Shown here: piece by piece, positions 1 to 8,443 of the stretch | Position numbering within the stretch: the stretch's first letter is position 1 | Layout: each line of letters starts with the position of its first letter | Source of the DNA: Bacteroidales bacterium | GTDB lineage: Bacteria > Bacteroidota > Bacteroidia > Bacteroidales > UBA10428 | Direction of reading: 5' to 3' | Assembly: GCA_016935355.1 (NCBI GenBank) | Contig: JAFGRC010000103.1 | Location: 1-36,962 of the forward strand | DNA length: 36,962 bases | The notes under the pieces: generated by a model | What the model was told of the DNA's origin: nothing | Seen by the model: the letters and a program-made list of their open reading frames with translations, nothing else | Databases searched by the model: none | Made by a program: the position numbers and the translations under genes

Positions 1-953
1 CCCGCCCGCTCAAACAATTCAGTACCTTCTGTAAAAAATTGCCTTTTTTCGGAATAATACAACTCATATGGCGAAAGATTCAGCTGCTGGTCATCAGATT
101 GTATCTGGCCAAAATCGGGGATCAGCATCATATCGAGCGTAAAACTTTCGCTGATACCGTATTTAAGGTCCATGCCTCCCTTATAAGTGAAGTCAGGAGA
201 AGATTTGCTGTCTTTGAATTCAACATATGCTGCTGCATAAGGACTGAAAGACAGCCTGACCGGAGGACGGATATCTTTAATACCTGTCAGTTGTCCCTGT
301 TGGTGGATGAATCCGGATACTTCCCTGTCGATAAAATTCCATGAATTATTTGAATTGTACCGGCGTAAATTCCTGAACATATTCAGTCCCCATATATTTC
401 CGGCATCTTCTGAGAAACGCAGTGCAGAATAGGGTATGCGCATCTCAACAACCCATCCCTGTTCGCTAATGTTTGTTGCACTTTCCCATACTGCATTCCA
501 GCTACCATCCTCGTTATCTCCCCCGTCACCTTTAATTGCCTTAATATCGGTTTGTACTCCTGCAGGAGTGATAAAAAAACCGAATGCAAGCTGTCCCTGA
601 TTATAGGGATCCAAATAAATTCCAAAGTAATCGGACATGCCAATGTTGTCGCGCTCGCTCAGGAAGTTATAAATGCTGTCAGGAGCGCTGTCAAATAATA
701 TTGCACCTACATAGATGGCTGTCTGATCGTAAAAAATATGTACTTCCGAAGGCTGGTATGAAGGATGTCCGTTGTATGGCTGAAGTTGCACAAAATCTTT
801 TGCAGGTTCAGAAGATTCGTATACAGGCTCATCGGTTATTCCATCAATTGTTAAAGGCGTTGTAATATAAAGTGCCTGTACGGTTTTTTTCTCCTGTGCA
901 GCGATCATACCGGTACACAAAAGAAATGCAATAAAAACAGCTAAGAATTTCAT
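1..953 (-). CDS. CBM9-like/DUF5916 outer-membrane protein, 3' end beyond window
   Basis: The minus strand is open without a stop from an ATG at 953 to the window edge, 317 codons. The ORF track omits it because the stop lies outside. A Sec signal peptide (MKFLAVFIAFLLCTGMIAAQ) is followed by a CBM9-like beta-sandwich that starts near LTIDGITDEPVY and includes SDYFGIYLDPYNQG and GWVVEMRIPYSALRF. The open end (DFGQIQSDDQQLNLSPYE, then YSEKRQFFTEG) matches what I know of DUF5916 proteins, where the sugar-binding-like domain precedes a large outer-membrane barrel. Residues 1-210 would therefore be the periplasmic or surface domain and the barrel would lie off-window. The substrate is unknown. No neighbour in the window gives context. 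The family call is from pattern recognition and is fairly secure; the role is not established. Confidence 0.85.
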   Translation of the reverse strand, partial: MKFLAVFIAFLLCTGMIAAQEKKTVQALYITTPLTIDGITDEPVYESSEPAKDFVQLQPYNGHPSYQPSEVHIFYDQTAIYVGAILFDSAPDSIYNFLSERDNIGMSDYFGIYLDPYNQGQLAFGFFITPAGVQTDIKAIKGDGGDNEDGSWNAVWESATNISEQGWVVEMRIPYSALRFSEDAGNIWGLNMFRNLRRYNSNNSWNFIDREVSGFIHQQGQLTGIKDIRPPVRLSFSPYAAAYVEFKDSKSSPDFTYKGGMDLKYGISESFTLDMMLIPDFGQIQSDDQQLNLSPYELYYSEKRQFFTEGTELFERA

Positions 954-990
954 GGTCTGGTTTAATGATTAGGGTTATCATGGTCTGGTT
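951..990. repeat. 12-bp direct repeat around the start codon
   Basis: The 12-mer catggtctggtt occurs at 951-962 and again at 979-990. The inner copy holds the start codon of the minus-strand CBM9-like gene. The outer copy supplies a second ATG that is out of frame with the gene. This looks like a short local duplication. Confidence 0.6.
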
Positions 991-1055
991 CAGTTGTTAT
1001 ATTATTCCAATAACAAAGACGTAAAATGATTCAGGTTGCTGCATATATTCAGGGT

Positions 1056-1241
1056 TTAAAGCAATAGATCGTTCATGCCGGGGATTTTCCGGATATTGCC
1101 GGTTTTATGATGACCGGTTAAAATATCATTATGTTTTGATACAGGATTGTCGTCCTCCTGATCCATCAGGGCATCCCATAACTCTAAAAAACATAATGTG
1201 AACAAAGCGAGACGAATCCGGAAGTATTTGTTGCTGTCCAT
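1056..1241 (-). CDS. Possible small protein, 61 aa, unrecognised
   Basis: An ORF with an ATG start in the 954-1557 stretch, which holds no other credible gene. The N-terminal half is basic and hydrophobic (RIRLALFTLCFLELWDAL), then an acidic patch (DQEDDNP) and a polar tail. I do not recognise a family. In its favour are a purine-rich AAAAGGTGAA just before the ATG and a perfect 16-bp palindrome 10 bp upstream. Against it are its short length and low-complexity surroundings. If real it could be a single-pass membrane or leader-type peptide, but that is a guess. Confidence 0.3.
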   Translation of the reverse strand: MDSNKYFRIRLALFTLCFLELWDALMDQEDDNPVSKHNDILTGHHKTGNIRKIPGMNDLLL

Positions 1242-1250
1242 TTCACCTTT

Positions 1251-1266
1251 TGCTATTTAAATAGCA
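1251..1266. promoter_or_regulatory. Perfect 16-bp palindrome upstream of the 61-aa ORF
   Basis: TGCTATTTAAATAGCA reads identically on both strands and ends 10 bp upstream of the minus-strand ATG at 1241. It could be a dimeric regulator site or a small hairpin in a leader. No other copy was noticed in the window. Confidence 0.4.
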
Positions 1267-1520
1267 CTGATTTAACAGGGAGAGTTCATGAATTATGCCA
1301 AATATTTTAATTAATATTAAATCAATTATTTAAGGGCAATCAAAGCGTAATAAAATGTATTGTTACCGTACAGAGACTGTTCGTAAACGGACATATCCGG
1401 CAATTTTCTGAACACAACACGACCAGCTTCAAAGTATTTTGACAAATCCACATCATTTATAAACAGCAACACAGGATGCGTGATATTTTACATCTTTTTC
1501 AGAGCGGATTCATAATTTTT

Positions 1521-1528
1521 TATCTTTG
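1521..1528 (+). promoter_or_regulatory. Putative Bacteroidota -7 box before the AGCS symporter
   Basis: TATCTTTG fits the TAnnTTTG -7 consensus of the Bacteroidota primary sigma factor and lies about 30 bp before the symporter start codon, which leaves a short leader. No clear TTG -33 element is visible at the expected spacing. Confidence 0.55.
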
Positions 1529-1557
1529 TTCATGTTCATCATTCCTGATCTCCCGTG

Positions 1558-3273
1558 ATGCAGAACATAAATGATTTCCTGCTGTCGATCGACATATATC
1601 TGGGTGGTTCTCAGGTTTTTGTTTTCTTATTGCTCGGTACCGGTATTTTTTTCACCCTGTATCTCGGATTTCCACAGTTCAGATATTTCGGTCATGCAAC
1701 ACGTGTCATAACAGGTAGATATAACAAGGAAGGGGATAAAGGTGATGCCACTCACTTCCAGGCCCTGTCCACTGCATTATCAGGAACAATAGGTACAGGT
1801 AATATTGCAGGCGTGGCGCTGGCTATTTATCTGGGTGGACCGGCTGCGCTTTTCTGGATGCTGGTCACCGCTATATTTGGCATGACTTTAAAATTTGTTG
1901 AAGTACTGGTGTCACATAAATACCGCGAATTTGATGAGCAGGGGAAAGTTGCCGGCGGGCCCATGTATTATATGAGAAAAAGGCTGAACATTAAGCTTCG
2001 CAACGGAAAAATAATCAAAACAGGTTACCTTCTTGGGGGTATATTTGCCGTATCAACTATTTTCTGCTCCTTTGGTACAGGCAATCTGCCCCAGATAAAC
2101 AGCATTTCCAGTGCAATGTTTTCAACATTTGGCATTAACAAAATGCTATCAGGCGGAATTCTGGCTGTTCTTCTGGGACTGATTATTATCGGAGGCATCA
2201 AACGAATCGTCAAAGTCACATCCAAGCTGGTACCTGCAATGGCTATACTATATTTTATTGGAGCTGTTGCAGTATTAATTCATAATTACGATAATCTGTT
2301 ACCCGCCGTAGGTGCTATTTTTACCAATGTGTTTACCGGGACTGCTGCTGTGGGGGGATTTCTTGGGGCAACCGTCAAATTTGCAGTACAAAAAGGAGTA
2401 AACCGCGGATTATTTTCCAATGAGGCTGGACAGGGATCAGCTCCCATAGCTCATGCTACAGCACGTGCCCATGAACCGGTGTCGGAAGGTATGGTTGCAA
2501 TTCTCGGACCATTTATCGATACAATTATTATTTGTATGCTTACAGGTCTTACCATACTTTCTTCGGGTGTATGGTTGGAAAAGCATGAGAATCAGTTTGA
2601 ACCCGCTGATACAATCATACTTTCAGGTAATTATGATGATTCAAATGATGCTGACAGGGAAAAATTATCTTATTTCCTGAATGATGAAGAAACCAGCGAT
2701 TTACAAAGATATACAGGTAAAATTATTGTATTGGGGGGTAAAATAGAAGATGATATAACTGTAATAAATTCAAGGTCTGTTGCTGAAGATGTTATGGTAT
2801 TTAATTCAGATGCGTCAATTTATTCGGGAACCTTAATATGCAAATCGGGTAATATCGATACCAGAACAGCAGGCGTCTACCTTTTTGGAAAGTCATTGTT
2901 ACACAGTGCACCATTAACTGCCCTTGCTTTTACAGATAGCATATTCGGTAAATTTGGACAATATCTGGTGTCTTTTGGCCTGCTTTTATTTGCTTTTTCA
3001 ACAGCCATTTCCTGGTCGTATTATGGAGACAGGGCAGTGACGTACCTTTGGAGTGCAAAATATGTAACGGTTTACAGGATAATATATGTTATCGGATTCT
3101 TTTTTGCTTCTTTTACCGATACAACGGTCATTTGGACATTTTCCGGAATCACAATAGTATTGATGACCGTGCCGAATTTACTGGGTATACTAATTTTAAG
3201 CCGCGAAGTGAAATCGACGATTGCCGATTACTGGAGGGATTTTTCGGATAATTTTCCGGGGATTAAACGTTAA
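1558..3273 (+). CDS. Alanine/glycine:cation symporter family (AGCS) protein
   Basis: This inner-membrane transporter probably couples alanine or glycine uptake to Na+ or H+. Family signatures include TALSGTIGTGNIAGVALAIY (about residues 73-92), GGPMYYM, NRGLFSNEAGQGSAPIAHA (about 283-302) and FAFSTAISWSYYGDRAVTYL near the end, with many hydrophobic segments between. The length of about 571 aa exceeds the usual 450-490 because roughly residues 341-450 form a hydrophilic, acidic insertion between two membrane segments. The ORF track starts at a GTG (1555) directly before the ATG at 1558; I prefer the ATG. It appears monocistronic, with a TATCTTTG box about 30 bp upstream. Family assignment is secure; the exact substrate is not. 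Confidence 0.92.
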   Translation: MQNINDFLLSIDIYLGGSQVFVFLLLGTGIFFTLYLGFPQFRYFGHATRVITGRYNKEGDKGDATHFQALSTALSGTIGTGNIAGVALAIYLGGPAALFWMLVTAIFGMTLKFVEVLVSHKYREFDEQGKVAGGPMYYMRKRLNIKLRNGKIIKTGYLLGGIFAVSTIFCSFGTGNLPQINSISSAMFSTFGINKMLSGGILAVLLGLIIIGGIKRIVKVTSKLVPAMAILYFIGAVAVLIHNYDNLLPAVGAIFTNVFTGTAAVGGFLGATVKFAVQKGVNRGLFSNEAGQGSAPIAHATARAHEPVSEGMVAILGPFIDTIIICMLTGLTILSSGVWLEKHENQFEPADTIILSGNYDDSNDADREKLSYFLNDEETSDLQRYTGKIIVLGGKIEDDITVINSRSVAEDVMVFNSDASIYSGTLICKSGNIDTRTAGVYLFGKSLLHSAPLTALAFTDSIFGKFGQYLVSFGLLLFAFSTAISWSYYGDRAVTYLWSAKYVTVYRIIYVIGFFFASFTDTTVIWTFSGITIVLMTVPNLLGILILSREVKSTIADYWRDFSDNFPGIKR

Positions 3274-3521
3274 AAGATTTATATAAGTGGTGAGCAAAGA
3301 ATATAAAAAGTATAAGTGCACATTGCATAAAGAGTATAATCAGGGTGACAAGTGTAAAACGTGTGAAAAATAAATTGTCATAAAATTCAAATAAAAGAAA
3401 AAAAATAAATGAAGAAGTTAAAAAACAGAACGGCCGGAAAAAGTACGCAAAACAAAAGCTAAAATCATACTTTTAACTCTTTTTATTCCTAATATTGCAT
3501 CAAAGCTCAAGAGATTTGCCA

Positions 3522-3968
3522 ATGGAAAAATCCAAACAGAACGCCTGGAACTTCGCTTCCCTCTTTGTATATTTTATATTGCTGATCATCACCGGATTCT
3601 TACTAGAGAAAAAGGGTACCGACATCACGAAAACAAGTATTAAAGATTTAATTATGATCGTGCTGGCTTCATACCGTCTGACCAGAATAGTGGTTTTCGA
3701 AAAAATCTTCAAGTTTTTCAGGGATTTTATCAGGACAAAGGAAAAATATGCCGTTCTGAATACAATTAAATTCATCATAACATGTCCCTGGTGCATGGGT
3801 GTATGGATGTCCATGATCGTTGTCCTGTTATTCTTTATGGTCCCCTTCGGTAAAATAATCGTTTATATCATGGCAATTTCCGGTGTGGCATCCTTTATCA
3901 TCATGCTTGCCAATTTTATGGTTCTGACCAACGAGGAGAAGCAAAGCAGAGAACATTCACAGGATTAG
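3522..3968 (+). CDS. DUF1360-like small membrane protein with CPWC motif
   Basis: A 148-aa protein with three or four hydrophobic segments (ASLFVYFILLIITGFLL, IIVYIMAISGVASFIIML and others). The conserved-looking core has ASYRLTRIVVFEKIF and FIITCPWCMGVWMSM. A Cys-X2-Cys-hG-X-W motif next to a membrane segment is how I remember DUF1360 proteins, whose function is unknown. The ORF track begins at a TTG (3495), but the ATG at 3522 gives a natural N-terminus (MEKSKQNAW), so I use that. The gene stands alone, with no close neighbour to suggest a pathway. The cysteine pair could bind metal or be redox active; this is inference. Confidence 0.7.
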   Translation: MEKSKQNAWNFASLFVYFILLIITGFLLEKKGTDITKTSIKDLIMIVLASYRLTRIVVFEKIFKFFRDFIRTKEKYAVLNTIKFIITCPWCMGVWMSMIVVLLFFMVPFGKIIVYIMAISGVASFIIMLANFMVLTNEEKQSREHSQD

Positions 3969-4399
3969 CACGGAGTGATAAAACTGGAAGGAGTGAAAAA
4001 ACTGGAAAAAGAAAAGGAAATACTGCAGATCCCGCTTTAGCAGGAACTCCTTGACAAGTCTTAGCCACTTGTTTCAGGAATGTAATACCGGTTCTCCCGA
4101 TGAATATGAGAGCATTGAACAGACTATTTCGCCTTCAGCACTTGTAACAATAACAAACTGGATATTAAAGCTGCGAATGTTGGTTTTATCAACCTGAGAG
4201 ATATCAAAGAAATTAAACAGCTTCATATTAATGAGTTTATTACAATGCAGAACATGTGGTGAATGTTTTTTGATGTCAGTCCGTTTATTGTATGAAAAAT
4301 TCAGCATTTGCACTAATTTCATTAACTTATTACTACTTATTCTTGTGATATTTTATGGAATTTATCTTATATATGCACCTGTATTATAAAACATTTATC
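3969..4399. other. Intergenic stretch, no gene supported
   Basis: About 430 bp between the DUF1360-like gene and the MuiA-like gene. The only ORF in the track (82 aa, minus, 4074-4322) has no recognisable domain. A TATTCTTG near 4338 could be a weak -7 box for the downstream gene. Nothing else is seen. Confidence 0.5.
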
Positions 4400-6292
4400 A
4401 TGAAACCACTCGGTATTTTAATGATTTGCATCATTTGCAACAATTTGTTATCGCAGGAAGTTGCAGAACAAGAAAACAAAACTGAAGTTCAAGAGGTTAC
4501 AGTATTCATCGAAGGTGCCCAGGTTACACGAACAAAAGATGTTGATCTATCCCGGGGAATTACGATCCTGAAGTTTACCGGCCTTTCGCCATTTATTGAT
4601 GCAAAAAGCATTCAGGTTAAAGCTGATGGAGCGGTTACCATAATGGCAGTAAATCATCAGCAGAACTTCCTGAATGCGGTGGAAAAGTCTGCAGAACTCA
4701 CTGCATTAGAAAAGCAACTTAAGAACATTAAGGATGAGATCCTTCTTCAGAATACCCATATCTCAATAGTATCGGAAGAACTTGCATTTCTGCAGGAAAA
4801 CAGGGATATAGGAGGCAGGGATCAGCAAATCAGTGTTGCGAATCTCAGAGAAATATCAAGTTTCTACAACACACAGCTTACTGCTTTAAAGCTTAGGGAA
4901 ATTGAACTTAGCAACAAAGTACATGAGTTGTCACTTCAACAACAGGATATTGAAAATCAAATCAAAACCCTGACAAGCAAAACAGACTATCCTTCCGGGG
5001 AAATTCTGGTTAAGATCGATGCGGAAAAACCCCTGCGGGCAAATATTTCCCTTTCCTATCTGGTGGCCAATGCCAGTTGGTTTCCTTCATATGATATCCG
5101 TGCCGTGAACATCAATGAGCCTGTTCAGGTTATTTATAAAGCGAATGTACGTCAGGATACGAAAGAGAACTGGAACGATGTAAAGTTAAGGTTTTCTTCT
5201 TCCAACCCGAATAAATCGGGAGTGGCACCGGAATTACAAACCTATTATTTAAATTACAATATACTGCCACCGGTTTATGGCAAGAATATCATCAATACGG
5301 TTACCGGAAAGGTCATGAGTTATGCTCAGGAGCCGCTCCCTGGGGTATATATTGTGGTGCAGGGGACTACGATCGGCACAATTACCGATATGAACGGCAA
5401 TTATTCGATAACCGTTCCAAATAATGCCGAATACCTTTCTTATTCATTCGTCGGATACCTGAGCAGGACACTTCCCATCACAAATTCTGTTATGAATGTT
5501 TTTATGGAAGAAGAAATAACAGCTTTGGAGGAGATGGTTGTGACCGGATACGGTGTCCAGAAAAGCAGTGAAGTATCAAATGTTTTGCAGGGCAGAGTCA
5601 CCGGAGTATCAATAGCAGACGATGCAGCGGTCAGAATTCGCGGAACCGGCAGTCTGGAAATACCTGCAGTGCAGGTTGAAAGACAAACCACAGTGGATTT
5701 TGAGATTGAGACTCCCTATACGGTATTATCGGATAATAAGAATTATTCCGTCGATATGGATGTTTATGATCTGGAAGCGATCTACCAGTATTATTGTGTT
5801 CCGAAAATTGACAGGGATGTGTTCCTGATTGCAAAGATCGTTGACTGGGAAAAATATAACCTGCTTGAGGGTGAAGCCAATGTCTTTTTTGAGGATACCT
5901 ATGTGGGAAAGACTTTGCTGGATGTAAGATTTGCGGCTGACACGCTGGATATTTCACTTGGGCGCGATAAGAATGTCAGCGTCAACAGGGAAAAAGTCAG
6001 GGATTATACAACAAGACAGCTTATTGGCAGCAAAAAAGAAGAAACCAGGGACTGGCTCATTTCGATCAAGAACAATAAAAGCCAGAAAATCAACATAGTT
6101 TTACTGGATCAGGTTCCGGTTTCCACCCTGGAAGAAATTGAAGTCGACGTGCAAAATATTTCCGGCGCAAAACGTGATACCGGATCAGGTGAGATCAAAT
6201 GGGAATTCACGCTTGAACCGAATGTTCAGCACGATTTTAACCTGAGATATTCCGTCAAATATCCGAAGAACCGTAACTTGATAATAGAATAA
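4400..6292 (+). CDS. MuiA-family (DUF4139) protein with inserted SusC-like carboxypeptidase-regulatory/plug segment
   Basis: A 630-aa secreted protein of unknown molecular role; family members are called mucoidy inhibitor A. I start at ATG 4400 because it gives a signal peptide (MKPLGILMICIICNNLLSQ) that the upstream ATG at 4355 would bury. Order of parts: an N-terminal DUF4140-type domain (VTVFIEGAQVTRTKDVDLSRG), an alpha-helical coiled coil (about 105-195), and the DUF4139 beta domain (SYLVANASWFPSYDIRAVN). Within that domain sits a carboxypeptidase-D regulatory-like module (VTGKVMSYAQEPLPGVYIVV) ending in plug-like text (EEMVVTGYGVQKSSEV, VLQGRVTGVSI). DUF4139 then resumes (VERQTTVDFEIETPYTV). 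The last part ends in a typical FNLRYSVKYPK. It is monocistronic. The family call is secure; the insert looks borrowed from a SusC-type receptor, by inference. Confidence 0.88.
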   Translation: MKPLGILMICIICNNLLSQEVAEQENKTEVQEVTVFIEGAQVTRTKDVDLSRGITILKFTGLSPFIDAKSIQVKADGAVTIMAVNHQQNFLNAVEKSAELTALEKQLKNIKDEILLQNTHISIVSEELAFLQENRDIGGRDQQISVANLREISSFYNTQLTALKLREIELSNKVHELSLQQQDIENQIKTLTSKTDYPSGEILVKIDAEKPLRANISLSYLVANASWFPSYDIRAVNINEPVQVIYKANVRQDTKENWNDVKLRFSSSNPNKSGVAPELQTYYLNYNILPPVYGKNIINTVTGKVMSYAQEPLPGVYIVVQGTTIGTITDMNGNYSITVPNNAEYLSYSFVGYLSRTLPITNSVMNVFMEEEITALEEMVVTGYGVQKSSEVSNVLQGRVTGVSIADDAAVRIRGTGSLEIPAVQVERQTTVDFEIETPYTVLSDNKNYSVDMDVYDLEAIYQYYCVPKIDRDVFLIAKIVDWEKYNLLEGEANVFFEDTYVGKTLLDVRFAADTLDISLGRDKNVSVNREKVRDYTTRQLIGSKKEETRDWLISIKNNKSQKINIVLLDQVPVSTLEEIEVDVQNISGAKRDTGSGEIKWEFTLEPNVQHDFNLRYSVKYPKNRNLIIE

Positions 6293-6413
6293 CAACCAGC
6301 CCCGGTTTCCGGATTTTTGAACCGGTTTTGTGAGACCGTAACAAGCGGAAATCTGATTCCTTCGGTATCACATGATTGAGTATAAGAGCATGATCAAACT
6401 GTCCTTTTGAATA

Positions 6414-6811
6414 ATGAAGTTTACAACCGCACTGCTTCAGTTTCTAATTTTGAACGTGGGTTTATGCTATGCGCAAGACAGCGTAATAGAGGATTTTCTG
6501 TTACTGAGCTGACAAAGCAGACTGGAAGATTTTCCGATTGATTGCGGCAAATGGGCCGTTACATCCAACTTTCTTACCGGAATCATAACGGTTACTACCC
6601 TTATACAGAATTTGACAGATTTCCGGGAGAAAGCATTGATCCGAATGTGACTGAAAACCAGCCTATAATTGCAACACTGGCTATCAGACTGCAGATACCG
6701 CCGGGTTATTTGACTTCCGGCGGAATCGGCCCTTATGGTACGGATCCGTTCAGAATGCGACAGGGCACTGTGGAATTTTTTAACGCTCCCAAGTATTGGG
6801 AAAAGCATTGA
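6414..6811 (+). pseudogene. Possible decayed secreted-protein gene
   Basis: An ATG at 6414 opens a convincing signal peptide (MKFTTALLQFLILNVGLCYAQ), but the frame stops after 32 codons at 6510-6512. Downstream, in another frame, codons from about 6542 to 6811 read as an 89-aa ORF (…GYYPYTEFDRFPGESIDP…) beginning at TTG or an internal ATG. A third frame over 6520-6650 also reads smoothly (DCGKWAVTSNF). The simplest reading is one secreted-protein gene broken by frameshifts. I do not recognise the family, so the remnant could equally be two chance ORFs. Confidence 0.3.
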
Positions 6812-7047
6812 AGAACAAAATAAGAACATCGGGAAATAACCAGATTTGGATTAAAGTGTATTTTTTTGTAATTTGCATGAAATTAAATACCATCCTGCAT
6901 TGAAAGGGTATTAAGTTATAGGTAAAAAGTTGATGGAACCCGCTAAAAAATAAGGGGAAAAACAAGCACACGACTGTTGAAATTACAGGTTGGTCTTATA
7001 AGGATGAATCATTATATCCGTTATTACTAACTAATATATGTATCGTT

Positions 7048-7338
7048 ATGTCAATGTTTAAGAACATTTCCCGACTGGAATGGATCGACCAGTTGATACG
7101 CCAGGAAAAAACCGGTAACCCTCCGGCTTTTGCAAAAAGGATCGGAGTAAGTGTTAGACAGTTGTATAATATTATTGACGAACTGAGGGATTTGGGTTTA
7201 CCTGTTGATTATTGCCGCACCAGGCGTACATTTTATTATCAGACAAATTGCAGGCTGGTGGTTACGATCAGGGTTGAGGAACTGTCCGGAAGTTTACCTG
7301 ATGTTTCGGGTGATCCTCAGAAACGATTCCCGGACTAA
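7048..7338 (+). CDS. Small helix-turn-helix DNA-binding protein
   Basis: A 96-aa protein with an N-terminal winged-helix/HTH domain: ISRLEWIDQLIRQEKTGNPP, then AFAKRIGVSVRQLYNIIDEL (the HTH), then LRDLGLPVDYCRTRRTFYYQ (the wing). Small HTH proteins of this build are common in Bacteroidota and resemble the N-terminal part of HTH_11/YafY-type regulators. No effector domain is present. The last 25 residues lose similarity to what I would expect, and a second frame (7205-7429) stays open there, so the C-terminus may be frameshifted. Targets unknown. Confidence 0.65.
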   Translation: MSMFKNISRLEWIDQLIRQEKTGNPPAFAKRIGVSVRQLYNIIDELRDLGLPVDYCRTRRTFYYQTNCRLVVTIRVEELSGSLPDVSGDPQKRFPD

Positions 7339-7501
7339 CAAGCCCTCGGGTGCAGTATCTGGTTTTGTATTTTCAGACGGTTGTTTCATCAGCCGGATTG
7401 TTCTGGCATTAACTCCGAATATCCGTTAAGTGGTCCAAACCTAATTTTAGCAAACAGGATGAACCAGGTAATCAGGAAGTTATATAAAGGGGACCAATTT
7501 G

Positions 7502-7771
7502 TTATCTTAATTTGAATTGTATTAACGTAATAGTTGAGAATGCAAGTAACACGAAAAAGACATAAAAAGGATACCATAAAAATGTCACCGCATTATTAAA
7601 TAAAAATATTATTGACAGTCCGGGGACTGACAGAATCAAGGTAAATAAAGCGGATTTCAAAATATCCCTCATTTGTTTTTCATCATACCAGTCTGTAATC
7701 CTCTCACTGACTTTTATTGAAAGCAAATTAAATAAAGAACAAAGAACAGGGAGTAATAAAAAGGGTGACAA
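7502..7771 (-). CDS. Small membrane protein, possibly 5'-truncated
   Basis: An 89-aa ORF with three hydrophobic stretches (LLLPVLCSLFNLL; ALFTLILSVPGLSIIFLF; YPFYVFFVLLAFSTITLI) and a polar segment RITDWYDEKQMRDILK between the first two. The amphipathic layout looks like a genuine small inner-membrane protein. The only possible start at the 5' end is TTG (7771), and an in-frame TAA lies 12 bp upstream, so an ATG start is missing. It may use TTG, or be the 3' remainder of a broken gene. No family recognised. Confidence 0.4.
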   Translation of the reverse strand: MSPFLLLPVLCSLFNLLSIKVSERITDWYDEKQMRDILKSALFTLILSVPGLSIIFLFNNAVTFLWYPFYVFFVLLAFSTITLIQFKLR

Positions 7772-7910
7772 AGTTAATCTTTACATGAGCAAAGGATTTT
7801 CTGCAGGATGTACTTAATATCATTGTATGTTTAAACAATATTAAGTAAATTTCATCACAGGATATTTTTTCAAAGGATATTTTCAATTTATTAACATAAA
7901 ATAAATTATT

Positions 7911-8114
7911 ATGGCTGTACTAAAAGTTATCGAACTGCTTGCATCATCCACGAAAGGATGGGAAGATGCAACACAAATCGCGGTAAAAACCGCAAGCAAA
8001 ACTGTACAAGAAATCCGCTCTGTTTATATTCAGGACATGAGCGCGGTGGTCAAAGATAACAGTGTTATTGAATATAGAGTCAATGCAAAGATTACCTTTG
8101 AGGTAAAGAACTAA
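7911..8114 (+). CDS. Dodecin family protein
   Basis: A 67-aa protein matching dodecin over its full length: MAVLKVIELLASSTKGWEDA, then ASKTVQEIRSVYIQDMSAVV and YRVNAKITFEVK. Dodecins form hollow cytosolic 12-mers that bind flavins such as riboflavin/FMN, or CoA in some bacteria, and are thought to buffer free flavin. The aromatic W at residue 18 (SSTKGWED) sits where flavin-stacking tryptophans are found. Length is normal for the family. A BON-LysM stress protein follows about 330 bp downstream on the same strand. The 3' end of the gene is copied into the flank as degenerate tandem repeats (see separate entry). Confidence 0.93.
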   Translation: MAVLKVIELLASSTKGWEDATQIAVKTASKTVQEIRSVYIQDMSAVVKDNSVIEYRVNAKITFEVKN

Positions 8115-8223
8115 ACGATACTATCGCGTTAATGCATCGATTATCCTTGAGGTAAAGCACCGAAGGATACTTTCGCGTCAATACGCAGATTTCCCTTTGA
8201 GATAACGGACAAAAGGACCGGGG
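8077..8223 (+). repeat. Three degenerate ~49-bp tandem units running out of the dodecin 3' end
   Basis: Unit 1 is 8077-8125 and contains the last dodecin codons and stop. Unit 2 is 8126-8174 and matches unit 1 at 39 of 49 positions without gaps (shared cores: gattat/gattac, ttgaggtaaag, gatact). Unit 3, 8175 to about 8223, is more diverged and needs a one-base gap (gcgtcaatacgcagatttcc). The units look like successive duplications of the gene's end that have since decayed. Confidence 0.75.
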
Positions 8224-8443
8224 AAATAAAGAAATGACAGCTGCAGATCTAAGGAACTAAATGAAAAAAGAGCTGTGGATCTAAAAACTCCAAGACTAAA
8301 ACCCTGCAGATATTATAATAAATTCAGGGATGCAAGAGTTGAAGTATTGTGAAACACAGAAGTTCAATCACCAAAACATTAAAGGACATCTATTAGTAAA
8401 TCAAATACTTATATTGTTTTTCTAACCTTAAATTCATACTATT
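8224..8443. other. Intergenic between dodecin repeats and BON-LysM gene
   Basis: About 220 bp, A-rich. No ORF, hairpin or clear -7 box was identified. Confidence 0.4.

Noticed and set aside
4074-4322. 82-aa minus ORF in the intergenic stretch before the MuiA gene
   Set aside because: No recognisable family and no promoter or RBS; composition looks like chance.
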